From Multifurca ochricompacta (Eukaryota; Basidiomycota; Agaricomycetes; Russulales; Russulaceae): 14,633 bases of DNA. The notes under the pieces were generated by a model. It saw only the letters and a list, made by a program, of their open reading frames with translations. It was not told the origin of the DNA and did not search any database. The translations under genes and the position numbers were made by a program. The stretch lies in assembly GCA_022496185.1 (NCBI GenBank), contig WTXG01000542.1, forward strand, positions 1 through 14,633, read 5' to 3'. Shown here piece by piece: positions 1 through 8,109 of this stretch. Position 1 is the stretch's first letter; each line of letters begins with the position of its first letter.

Positions 1-258
1 GTCCACGTTTAGCTTCGGAATACCTCCGGCGTTGAAGTCGACGGCAAGGACTTCTGCGAGCTCTTCAACGCTAAGTGGCCGAACTGCTGCCGTAAGGCAT
101 TGCAATAGACGATATGCGTGTTCTCGGTTCCTTATTAATCTCCCTTAGTACGCGTTCGTATGTCTCCCAAACTCTCCGGTAATTTGTCAAGGATACGCCG
201 TACACTTGGTGGGAGACAATGCCGAAGAATTTCAAGTTGGCAGAAAACCCATCGAAAC
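1..258 (-). pseudogene. NLR post-NACHT exon, frameshifted, runs off window
   Basis: Reads FRWVFCQLEILRHCLPPS, then LDKLPESL, ETYERVLREINK and EHAYRLLQCLTAAVRPLSVE in three successive frames. This is the winged-helix-like segment after NACHT in these fungal NLRs. Frame changes are near 163-169 and 127-133. The last codons at the window edge (GGIPKLNVD) are still coding, so the gene continues to the left. Confidence 0.8.
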
Positions 259-307
259 CTGTTTCATACCATGAAAACGTATGACCATCAAAGAGCGTCA
301 CTCTTAC

Positions 308-903
308 ATTCCATCGGCTCTGTCTGAGAGCGCCTCAATACTAAAGTCTTGTCCTCATCTCGCCACCTCCGCATCTTTCTATCTGAGTAAACCACAGAGC
401 TGACATAGTCGATGATATCATCCTTTTGCCATTTTCATCATGAAGGGACACGCGATGAGATGTTACGGGATCCAGGGAGGTCCGGATATCAATCTCAGGA
501 CGACTAGTGATGCAAAGTCGCAAATTTGGGAGGTTCAGCTCTAGAAATCTTTCCACAGCTCAAGTACCCTTTCACGCGCCGATGGTATTCCAGAACTGTT
601 CGGACATTCGTCCAACGCGTCCATGATTAAATAAGTTGGAATTTGCCCTGGGACAGTGAGCATGTCCTGAAGGCATTGAATAAGCGCGTCATGGCCGGGC
701 TGTTTTGAGCCTTGATGGTGAATCGAGTACAAAGCAACAAGAATGTCGCAATAAATGTTGGATTGATTGCAAAGCTGAATCAGAAGGGAGGATAGCAAGG
801 CACAGGGTCCTGCTTGCCGGTGTCCTTGAAATCAAAATAAAAGTAGGCCATAAGTGAAGAGCCAGCATTTGAGATCGCCTCGATATTCTGGATGATTGCG
901 GAG
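308..903 (-). pseudogene. NLR NACHT core exon, frameshifted
   Basis: The exon follows a 54-nt intron (904-957, GTGTGT...CCAG). It carries AYFYFDFKDTGKQD, SSLLIQLCNQS, Walker B YLIMDALDEC at 633-604 and LRLCITSRPEIDIRTSLDP. It breaks frame near 805-810, 555-558, 421-430 and 338-343, each explained by loss of one base. The next intron (259-307, 49 nt, GTAAGA...ACAG) still splices DRADGM to FRWVFCQLE. Whether the indels are real decay or sequencing error at a contig edge cannot be told from the sequence. Confidence 0.82.
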
Positions 904-1151
904 CTGGTTGTAATCAACATAGATTTCCATAGGCAGAATTGATTGTGAGAGACACACCTGAGAATACTCTTTCCAGATCCCGCTAGCAAACCGGAAGGCC
1001 ATTAGTATAAGTTACTCTTTGGCAGGTAGATGAAATATACGTTTTCCATGAATCCACAAGAGAGAACCTGATGCTTTCCAATCGATAAAAGTTTCACCAT
1101 TGGTGAACCACTGGGCGTCCCCTCGTGGTGAGTGCTGTGCGGTGTTGTAAT

Positions 1152-2307
1152 TAGTGATGTGCATGGCTCAGCTCAAAGCCGTAAGCCAGCCGTTTCTGAG
1201 CCGGAAAAAGCCGGGCCGACATAGGCCGTGAAAACAGCTTCCAGCGGCCCATGGCTTTTGGTGGCTGAGTCACGCTTTCTATCTGGATTTTTGCAAACTG
1301 TTGAACCAGAATACCAGTACAGAGATAGCAACATAATTGTGATTGTGTTTAGATAAAACAATTGATGAGATAAAAACATGTCTCACATTCATTAAAATAC
1401 TAAGTATATACATCTCAGACTGATCATGTGATTAAATCACATTGCAAGATAATACATTTGTTTACTTTAACTTAGTAGCTGATATAGTACATGTCCTGGA
1501 TGCGCATTTTTTGGCATCCCAGACCAATTGAAAACCATCCTGAGGGTGTCATGTGATTGCGTTGTCTTGCAGAGTCAACCTTCTTAGACTTATATAAGTA
1601 AGAAGGAGTTTGGACCAATCTGACCCAGTCCATGTGATGCCAAGTAGTTCGCTGCCCTATAGCGCATGGACACTGATAGATACACGCAGCCTTTGGAGTA
1701 ATACAAATTGATGATTTGATATATAGAGTGATCTAAGTAGTCTAGTATGTATTTTAGATAATGCCAGACTGGCAGAAATGATTGCGCGTTAATAAACAAG
1801 ATGTGTCAGGGTACTTAGAAGAGTAAGCCACTGATAACTAATTAGATTTACATTGCATGCTCGATTGGCTTTGGTATTTCGTAGAATAGTACTAGAACTT
1901 ATTTAAAGGTCTATTCTTGCTGGATTTTCACTCTTAGTTTCACCACGATCTCAACATCTTATCTTATCTACATAGCAAGCATGGGATAGAAGCACCTGTT
2001 ACAAACACTTGTTATTGATACAAGCTAAACTAAGACAATTTATGTTACATGAGTTAAATAGGAGACATAATATGGCAGAAGGCCAAAGCAGTGGCCAGGG
2101 GTTGATATAATGTAAACTACAAGTCCTTCAGAAATGCAGAGTAAAAGTGATCAGAAGATCCAAACTAAAACTTGTAAAGCTGCGGCTTGGGCCTAAGCCA
2201 GCCAGAAGCTGTTGCTACAGCCCAGGCTTGAGTTTTGACAAGCCTGAGCCACTAAAAGCCAAGCCTAAGCCGCGGCTTCAGGCCGAGCCAGGGCCGTCAC
2301 AACACTA
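1152..2307. mobile_element. hAT-like non-autonomous element A (1156 bp)
   Basis: Left end TAGTGATGTGCATGGCTCAG and the right end read inward, TAGTGTTGTGACGGCCCTGG, form imperfect terminal inverted repeats. Both are flanked by the perfect 8-bp duplication GTTGTAAT (1144-1151 and 2308-2315), as expected for hAT-superfamily transposition. Subterminal AAGCC/GGCTT repeats occur at about 1170-1260 and 2170-2290. No open frame longer than about 70 codons and no transposase are seen, so it is non-autonomous. It interrupts the NLR exon just before the motif CPPDPS-INYNTA; removing it with one duplication restores that reading exactly. Confidence 0.87.
1574..1803 (-). repeat. Block in element A shared with element B (3500-3702)
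   Basis: The reverse strand here and the forward strand at 3500-3702 share the same order of blocks: CATCT-GTTTATTAAC-CGCAA, CTGCCAGTCTGGCA, CTAGACTACTT, ATGTATCTA or GTGTATCTA, GGGCAGCGA-CTAC, and AAGGTTGACT at the end. Identity looks moderate (my estimate by eye), with small indels. Two elements with different termini therefore carry a common internal block. Confidence 0.75.
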
Positions 2308-2438
2308 GTTGTAATTGATGGATGGATCTGGAGGGCAAAGCCAGTTGTGAAGCTTCTCTAGAATTTGAATTCCTGCGAAAAGGTGATGGTCAGTTGAGCC
2401 TATTTACCCAGTGGTATCCGAGCTAGGAAATCACGAAC

Positions 2439-2900
2439 GGCTCAAATAGCCTAAGTCATTCGCTAGTTTCTGAACTGATACCCTTGTTGCCTTTCCCTCT
2501 GCCAGCATAAAATGTTTCAGAATAGACCCATTGACTGGCTTAATAGGGTCCCGCTCACCATCAACGATTTGGTTAACCTTGTTGCCAACAATCCTCATTC
2601 TGTCATCAATGCCTTGGACCATGCCATCAACAATCTGCACTTTTTTATCAACACCTTTCACTCTATTATCGATCCCTTGCACTCTGCCATCGATGATCTC
2701 CACCTTATCATCGACGCTGTTCACCATACTTTCGACCAGCTGCACTCTGTCCCATATGCCATCCACCTTTCTGTCCACCTTCTGGGTGACCTTCAAAACT
2801 TGAGCAGTAGCCATCTGAGCTTCTTCTTGTGTCAACCTATCTAGCCTCTGAAGTGCATCCTCGATATTGGTCCTTCCCACTAGCTTTTTGAAGTATTTCT
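2439..2900 (-). pseudogene. NLR linker exon with heptad-like repeats
   Basis: Begins KYFKKLVGRTNIEDALQRLD, then RLTQEEAQMATAQVLK, which is typical of the segment after the Goodbye domain. It then enters a repetitive stretch of units like VDxxVxxID (for example VDGMVQGIDDRM) at about residues 232-295, encoded by roughly 21-bp units between 2560 and 2790. The pattern suggests a coiled or helical spacer that can change length. The exon leaves through a donor GTTCGT at 2438, giving a 66-nt intron (2373-2438). A 35-nt alternative donor at about 2407 would also keep the frame. Confidence 0.75.
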
Positions 2901-2950
2901 CTGAATAAATATAAATTATCAGCCCTATCTTCTCAATCATCCCAACTCAC

Positions 2951-3146
2951 TTGTTCTCCCTTGCTTAATCTCCCTTGTTGCAATTGTAAGTATACATAGT
3001 ACTTCCACCATGATCTTCACGATCATATCTCTCATCCCATCACTTGGTGAGACTTCAACATATGTTTCAAGTTGTCTGAAGAAGCTTCCAATTTGATCAA
3101 ACAGCTCAAGGAGAGTTCCTTGGCTCGCCTCAACATCCTTTGCTGC
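2951..3146 (-). pseudogene. NLR exon, end of Goodbye-like domain
   Basis: The exon starts right after the acceptor CTCAATTAG and reads AAKDVEASQGTLLELFDQI onward, including FFRQLETYVEV and MIVKIMVEVL. This is the helical end of the Goodbye domain. It ends at GRTA/AG across a 50-nt intron (2901-2950, GTGAGT...TTCAG), giving the conserved junction RTKKYFKKLVGRT. The frame is open throughout. Confidence 0.8.
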
Positions 3147-3499
3147 CTAATTGAGTCAGTTGTGGAAGTAGTGATTGTCAAGGGTTTTCATACCCGCGCG
3201 GGTAAGCGCCATGGGTTTTGCCGGGTACGGGTACAGGTATATGGCTCCCAACCCATGGAAACCTGTACCCGCATGGCAGGTTTGGTGGGTATAGGCACTG
3301 ATTATCCATTGACAAGATCAGTGGAATTTCCAAGATAAAACACATCTGCAGCCACAAAAATACAAGATCTCGTCTGATGTATGATACAGGGTGAATGTAA
3401 ATATGTTCTAGTGTTATCCTACAAAATATCAAAGCAGATCAACAGTGCAATGTAAAATAAAAGTGTTATCAGTGATCTACATTCTTGAAAATCATGATG

Positions 3500-3702
3500 C
3501 ATCTGTTTTATTAACACGCAACCAATTCTGCCAGTCTGGCACTATCCAAAACACTCTCTAGACTACTTTAGACTATTCTATAATCTAATTATCAAATTAA
3601 TTTATTGAAACAAGGCCCGCATGTATCTACAAGCTGCATGGGGCAGCGACTACATTGCATTGCATGGTGGTCTGACCTCTTTCCTATTAAGGAAGGTTGA
3701 CT
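3500..3702 (+). repeat. Block in element B shared with element A (1574-1803, inverted)
   Basis: Forward-strand partner of the reverse-strand block in element A. The landmark CTGCCAGTCTGGC is an inverted-repeat-like core present in both. No reading frame is kept between the two copies, so the block looks non-coding. Confidence 0.75.
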
Positions 3703-3738
3703 TAAACACACAGAATTGTGCATCCAGGGACCAGGACA

Positions 3739-4512
3739 GTCGCGCTTGTATGAAATGAAACTAGAATAATAAAATAATAATGTAAATAAAAGATCCTTTT
3801 AATCTTCTGAACATAAAACAACAATTTTTGAGGAATCTTGAGTAGCCATAAATGAACAGGTTGTGTCCAAGTGCTTATCTCCTTGACTGGGATGGCCCGG
3901 GCCATTTATCCGAAATGCACAGAAATGCAAAGATCGGTCGCGCTTGTATAAAATTGAAACCAGAATAATAAAATAAAATTGGAATAATAAATTATCTTAA
4001 TCTTATGAACATAAAATAGGAATCTTTGAGGGATCTTGAGTAGCCATAAATGAACACGTTGTGTCTGAGTGCATATCTCCTTGACCAGGATGGCCTGGGC
4101 CAATTGTCCGAAATGTGCGATGCAAGTAAAGAACTTGCACGCATTTCATTTTATGGGCAACCCAGGTATCAAAACAATTATCCAGGGGTTACCCCTGCCA
4201 ATGTCTATGTGTTCATTAAATTTTTTTGCATTCTGTGTGGTTATCTGACAGGCTATTCATCAATGTTCTATAACATCCTATCTAATCATCTCTGTATACT
4301 GTATTTTAGTTGTGCTTGTATAAAATTGAAAGCAGAATAATAAAATAAAAATGGAATAATGAATTATCTTAATCTTCTGAACATAAAACAAGAGCCATTG
4401 AGGGATCTTAAGCAGCCACAAATAAATGCATTGTGTATCTTCTTGGTCTGGGAAGGCCCAGGCCGGTTATCCAAAATGTGCGATGCAAGTAAAGAACTTG
4501 CATGCATTTTCA
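3739..4512 (+). repeat. Three diverged copies of a ~198-bp unit in element B
   Basis: Copies start near 3739, 3937 and 4309, each with GCTTGTAT(A)AAAT, then an AT-rich stretch with AATAATAAAATAA, then GAACATAAAA, TGAGGGATCTTGAG, GCCATAAATGAAC and GTCCGAAATG. The first two are adjacent. The third is separated by about 160 bp that includes an internal copy of the element's own end (GGGGTTACCCCTGCCAAT near 4184). This suggests growth by internal duplication that carried along part of a terminus. Confidence 0.8.
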
Positions 4513-4659
4513 TGGGTGACCCATGGGTAACCCGCGGGTTACCTGTACCTGTAGTGACGGGTACGGGTACAGGTACAGGTACCAACAAGTATACCCCAGG
4601 GTTACCCCTGCCAATCACTATGTGGAAGTGACATGCACAACGAGATAAGGAATGTTTAC

Positions 4660-4710
4660 CAAGAGGAGGACACCTATTCCAGCAAAGATTACCTTGGCAG
4701 GAGAGAAGAC
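4660..4710 (-). pseudogene. NLR short exon (17 codons, Goodbye-like domain)
   Basis: This exon reads VFSPAKVIFAGIGVLLL and is the most family-like short stretch in the gene. It is flanked by a 62-nt intron (4711-4772, GTTAGT...CAG) and by an intron whose donor is GTAAAC at 4659. That second intron now contains the second hAT-like element. The exon is phase 0 at both ends and keeps the frame. Confidence 0.82.
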
Positions 4711-4789
4711 CTGTGTAATAATACAAGAGTGTAGGTCTTGTGTGGGAATGAGCTGAACATGATATGACTAACCAAGCCAACACCTTCGC

Positions 4790-5382
4790 TGTAACACCTG
4801 GTGCGGGTGTTCGTCACGACGTGTGATAAGTCACGTAGCAAAACTACGAAGTCAGGTGTGTACTGTCTTTCAAGTACACGGAGTTCAGGTGAGAAGTCAA
4901 TACCAAGGAGCTAATCCCTTAGTACCAGTGAGCGGAAGAGTGCCAGAAGCACTGAGACGGTCCAAAGGTCGGGTCTTAGGAATCACCCAGAAGGTAATGC
5001 ACCAAGTCGATTAAGAAGTTGAGTCTAAGGCATACAGGCTATCTAGGCAGGCCTTATATACGTAATAGAGATTGGAGTCTGAATCGGAGTGTCGTACTCG
5101 GTGTATCAACAAAGTCGTAATCTATCCAAAGAGGGGACGGAATCGAGTGGGCCAGGTGAGAATATACGTGAACGGATTCGGTATAGTCGTGATTCTGGTG
5201 GGAAAATACGTAAGAGTCCTTGTGTAAAGTATGAGTCAGAGATAAGCACAGCCTTGGTCAAAGATAAGGAACAAATATACACAAAGAAAGTCATAACACG
5301 GTCAACAACGGGGGCAAACAGGGCCAAACGGGATGTCACATGCGAAGAAAAGAAAACAAGATACGCAGCAGGGTTCGTAACA
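4790..5382 (-). mobile_element. Solo LTR 1 (593 bp), Ty3/gypsy-like
   Basis: On the minus strand it begins TGTTACGAACCC and ends GGTGTTACA, so it has TG...CA ends. It is flanked by the perfect 5-bp duplication TTCGC (4785-4789 and 5383-5387). A TATA-like GTATATAAGG lies at about 5050-5060, followed by CAGACTCAACTT-like and GGTGC segments that resemble the same places in solo LTR 2 (TATATAAG, CAGACTCGACTT, GGTGC). That similarity sets the orientation. No internal retrotransposon sequence is present. It splits the LGE/GVGL codons of the NLR Goodbye exon. The superfamily is an inference. Confidence 0.86.
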
Positions 5383-5550
5383 TTCGCCTAATGTGGCTGA
5401 AAACGCATAGAGGACATTAACAGTTGGATTCAACCACTTTGTCAGCCTTTTGTTGTCACTTATAGATTGACCGAACTCATGGGCCTTTTCTTGAAGAATG
5501 GCCAGAATGGCATCAGGAGAGTTACATGATTGAATCCAAGCCAATAAAGG
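5383..5550 (-). pseudogene. NLR exon 1, second part (Goodbye-like domain)
   Basis: These 56 codons run from PLLAWIQSCNSPDAILAI to YAFSATLGE with no stop. The Q-S-C-x-S-P-x-A-I-x-x-I-L motif and NVLYAFSATLGE are hallmarks of the fungal Goodbye domain as I remember it. The piece is bounded on its 5' side by the 2.8 kb insert and on its 3' side by the solo LTR whose duplication TTCGC (5383-5387 and 4785-4789) encodes the Gly-Glu of LGE. After the LTR the exon continues for four codons (4784-4773, GVGL) and then reaches a GT donor. Confidence 0.8.
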
Positions 5551-5561
5551 GTGGTTGGCAA

Positions 5562-5858
5562 CTGGATGCAATTCACCCAGCAGTTTGATGAATCACATGA
5601 TGTAAAGTAAACAACAGTAAATTCTGTTGAACCAAGATAGTGGTACAGAGGTTCCAGGATAGTGGTTTGACATGTGATGTAGAGTAAACAATGGCAAATT
5701 TTGTTGAACCAAGATACCGGTACAGAGAGCTCACCCAACTCTCCCCCACCACTGACATCACTAAAGTGGTAATCTTGTCACACAATTGTGATTTGTAATA
5801 ATATTTATTTTAAAAAGGAAGTTATCATTGAATATTTATTTTAAAAAGGAAAGTTATC
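5562..5858 (+). repeat. Left terminal inverted repeat of element D
   Basis: Matches the inverse of about 8110-8392 through TTTGA-GAATCAC-TGATGTAAAG, AACAACAGTAAATTCTGTTG, GGTACAGAGGTTCCAGGATA, GTTTGACATGTGATGTAGAG, TGTTGAACCAAGATAC, CTGACATC and GATTTGTAATAATATTTATT. Within it, a segment of the form TGTTGAACCAAGATA-GGTACAGAG appears twice (near 5628 and 5702), an internal duplication. Confidence 0.85.
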
Positions 5859-5869
5859 AACAAAATACC

Positions 5870-5925
5870 TTTTTTTTTTGGAATCAACTTTATAACATGC
5901 ATCAAGGCTTTGCCTAAGTGCACAG
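5870..5925 (-). mobile_element. Short 5'-truncated poly-A retroelement tail with target duplication
   Basis: A run of ten T at 5870-5879 followed by GGAATCAACTTTATAACATG and CAAGGCTTTGCC reads, on the minus strand, as a retroelement 3' end with a poly-A tail. It is flanked by AACAAAATACC (5859-5869) and AATGAAATACC (5926-5936), 9 of 11 identical. The uninterrupted form of the target, ATCAATGAAATATCATTACA, exists at about 9449-9468. Only about 56 bp was inserted, as from a severely 5'-truncated LINE or SINE copy. Confidence 0.7.
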
Positions 5926-5970
5926 AATGAAATACCATTACAAATCAGTTAGAATAAGATCAGATAAGGA

Positions 5971-6189
5971 TTAGATAAGAACTTTGGCATTCTCACACAT
6001 TCTTGCTAGCCTCAAGAATGAGCCACCCTCTTGTTCCAGCACTTGGAACACACAGTGGTCCTGGAATTGGACCTGGTGCTTCTTTTTCTCACTCTCATAA
6101 ACTCCTTGGGCCTTCTTGTTTTTCCTATCTTGCTTTTGAGAGTGGTCACAAGTCTTGTGCAGCAAGTGTAAAGGTACAAAGACTAGGGG
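5971..6189 (-). pseudogene. Chimeric MULE remnant: Lys-rich ORF fused to transposase C-terminus
   Basis: Read on the minus strand from about 6189, it starts VPLHLLHKTCDH, passes QKQDRKNKKAQG and ESEKKK, then continues HQVQFQDHCVFQVLEQEGG and ends FLRLARMCENAKVLI followed by a stop at 5971. The first half matches 9938-10043 and the second half matches about 13945-14030, which lie 3.9 kb apart in the larger MULE. The join is near 6076-6082. The simplest reading is an internal deletion that joined the two ends. It is not expected to be functional. Confidence 0.72.
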
Positions 6190-6245
6190 TTTTTTTTTTG
6201 AAATCAATTTTATTTGCACTTCAGGGCCTTGCCCAAATCACACAG
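6190..6245 (-). mobile_element. Second poly-A retroelement 3' end
   Basis: Ten T at 6190-6199 precede GAAATCAATTTTATTTGCAC and CAGGGCCTTGCCCAAATCAC, similar to the tail at 5870-5925. Minus-strand orientation puts an AATAAAA signal just before poly-A. I could not identify the 5' end or a target duplication, so the right boundary is a guess. It separates the chimeric MULE frame (5971-6189) from the rest of element D. Confidence 0.55.
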
Positions 6246-6374
6246 CTACTACCAGTACATAGTAACTACTGTTGTGAACATGAGAGAACCACCATGTGCA
6301 AAACCTCTTGGTAGAGGGAAACAAGAGAGACAGTGTGTAATAGAGAAGGAGTGGAGAGGGGAACAGAGCCTGTG

Positions 6375-6967
6375 TGTTGGAGAAGAAAAGCAAACTTACC
6401 CATACTACCCAATGTCACCAACTCAGACTCTTAATCCAGCTTGCAAGGTCATTTTGCCAAAGGAGGCCTTGTGAAGGCCCACATTGTAATGGGTGAAGCT
6501 CTGTTTACACTCAGTAACAAAGAAGGGCAAAGGTGTGGTGACCTAAGTCATTGGGCGTACCGTGGAGACAACGTCATACGTCAAGCAATGATGGGGAACC
6601 TTGCTGCCCACAGTGGTTTATTCAACCACGACAGCAGTGTTCTGAAACCCAAAGAAGCTGCAGCCCCAAGAGGACAAGATCCAAAGGATCAAGTCACACA
6701 GGGAGGCAGTATACTATTAGCACTATGTATCGAACTCATGTAGACAGTTACTCACCTGCAGCCCCAAGAGGACAAGATGGGGGCTACAGGCTGTTACAGG
6801 GGGTCTTATATACATTTCTCAGTGTAACAAGGTAAGCAGTAGGTGTAAGCAAGAATCAGCAAGTATCAGTCAGCTGTATTGCTGACTGAGCCTTATCTTT
6901 GTGATTTGTAAGCTGCTTTACTCTGCTGACTGATCATGCTCCACAGTGTGATGTCATAATGATGTCA
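6375..6967 (-). mobile_element. Probable solo LTR 4, copia-like (593 bp)
   Basis: Forward ends TGTTGGAGAAG and AATGATGTCA, flanked by the 5-bp duplication CTGTG (6370-6374 and 6968-6972). On the minus strand a TATA-like TGTATATAAGACC sits near 6800-6812. Two copies of CAGCCCCAAGAGGACAAGAT occur at about 6660-6679 and 6759-6778. One caution: a 10-bp inverted repeat CTCCACAGTG/CACTGTGGAG crosses the proposed right boundary, so the end may be placed wrongly. Confidence 0.55.
6866..6889. repeat. Hairpin-forming inverted repeat
   Basis: TCAGTCAGC and GCTGACTGA pair perfectly over 9 bp around the loop TGTATT. It lies inside the probable solo LTR and upstream (minus strand) of its TATA-like site. 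Function unknown. Confidence 0.7.
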
Positions 6968-6993
6968 CTGTGGAGTAGATAACTGATATGTAG

Positions 6994-7482
6994 TGTCACA
7001 GTTAGGTGCGGAACTGTGTCGGGGATCGTGTGGGAGCTAGCCTCCCAAGTCGTGTCAAGATAAGTCAAGGCTCTAGGTCACAGCAAAGTCAATAGGGCAC
7101 GCGCGTGAGATTCGAAGTCGACGGCAGAGACGCTCAGTCCTGCAGCAAGTTCAAGATGATGAAGGCTCTCCAAGTCACATCTTGGAGAGTTCAAGTGGGG
7201 CTCTAACTGAGAGGATTCAAGGATTCCGAAGCACCTCTGATTGAATACAAGAGAACAGACTTAGTCTGTCTCTCTACTCTAGTAGGTCTTTAAATACATG
7301 TAGTTCTAGCTATGTCATAGTAAATAGAAGGTTCTAGTTCTATGATATAATATCTAAATGGTTGTGCAGTAGAACAAGCTAGAACTAAGGAGAATTAGGA
7401 GGGGTTAGGCCCTCAGTAAGTAAAACACCGGTGAAACACAATGTCAAGTCATTAGTAATGTCGCAGGGAGAATTCTGTCACA
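6994..7482 (-). mobile_element. Solo LTR 3 (489 bp)
   Basis: The ends TGTCACAG (forward) and TGTGACAG (reverse) are inverted repeats. The perfect 5-bp duplication TGTAG flanks it (6989-6993 and 7483-7487). On the minus strand ATGTATTTAAAGACC near 7287-7301 is TATA-like and is followed by TATTCAATCAGAGGTGCTTC, a plausible start of the R region, so minus polarity is favoured. There is no internal retrotransposon region. It is nested within element D, and so is younger than that insertion or was carried in by it. Confidence 0.83.
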
Positions 7483-7751
7483 TGTAGTCTGGCCCTTTGG
7501 TCTGGAACATGTCTATCTACTGATACATGTGATTCTGTGCTAAAATTGGCCATGGCCCAACCTGGGCCCTTATCTAGAGCTCCACTCACCTAGAACCTTC
7601 TAGGCTGGACTCCTCTTATCTTGATAACAGCTCCACTTGGTCTAGAACTGTCTAGACTGTGGGGCCTCTGCCTATTGTGGTAAACACAATAGAGAATCGA
7701 CTTGTTATTGTTGAGTGGCTCTTGTGCTGACTAAGCAGCATGTGACTATTA

Positions 7752-7770
7752 CATGTGACTTGGTCACATG
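7752..7770. repeat. Short hairpin CATGTGAC-TTG-GTCACATG
   Basis: A perfect 8-bp stem with a 3-base loop. The core CATGTGA/TCACATG recurs across element D and its relatives (for example near 5585, 5672, 7745, 8095, 8168, 8285, 9691 and 9807), so it may be a subterminal binding motif. No function is shown by the sequence. Confidence 0.6.
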
Positions 7771-8109
7771 ATCCATGTCACGACTACATTCCCATGATCA
7801 CGTGTTGAGACTGCTGGGTAATCTTCCCACAGTCATGTGATCCAAAAGGGAGAAAACAAAAGGAAAAATAAAATAGAGCCATGACACACATGTCCTGGAT
7901 AAAGGTGAGCAAATCCTCAATGTAAGGTTTGCAAGTGAAGAGTATGTGCCATGGAGGTTGGTCAAGTTCTAGAGCCCAGTCAGGCAGGAATTGGAGAGGG
8001 GCTAGTAGAGGAGCGTGTGAAGGAAGGTGAGGGGAGTGAGGTTGTTGCATGAGCAGAACTGGTCTTTCATCAGGTTTGAAAATGTTGTCTACATGTCACA
8101 TGACTTTGA

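Larger units (their letters stand above)
3169..4620. mobile_element. hAT-like non-autonomous element B (1452 bp)
   Basis: The ends TAGTGATTGTCAAGGGTTTT and, inverted, TAGTGATTGGCAGGGGTAAC match as short terminal inverted repeats. They are flanked by the perfect 8-bp duplication TGTGGAAG (3161-3168 and 4621-4628). Subterminal GGGTACGGGTACAGGTA-type repeats lie at 3220-3290 and 4500-4590. The interior holds three copies of a roughly 198-bp unit and a block shared with element A. No transposase is present. It sits inside an NLR intron that would be 53 nt without it. Confidence 0.86.

Noticed and set aside
2512..2844. Plus-strand open frames over 2512-2844 with His/Ile/Leu- or Ser/Thr-rich periodic products
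   Set aside because: They are antisense shadows of the NLR heptad repeats; the periodicity comes from the 21-bp coding repeats on the minus strand.
3178..4783. Several small frames on both strands with repeated residues such as VPVPVPVTTGTG
   Set aside because: They come from GGGTAC-type subterminal repeats and duplicated AT-rich units of element B; no protein family is recognisable.
6003..6835. Plus-strand frames of 86-103 codons in element D
   Set aside because: They overlap the antisense of the chimeric MULE remnant, a poly-A tail and LTR sequence, and have no recognisable motifs.
7784..8050. Minus-strand frame of 88 codons with Pro/Leu-rich start and hydrophobic segment
   Set aside because: It lies inside element D in a region that aligns loosely to the non-coding 5' part of the large MULE, and no matching frame exists there.
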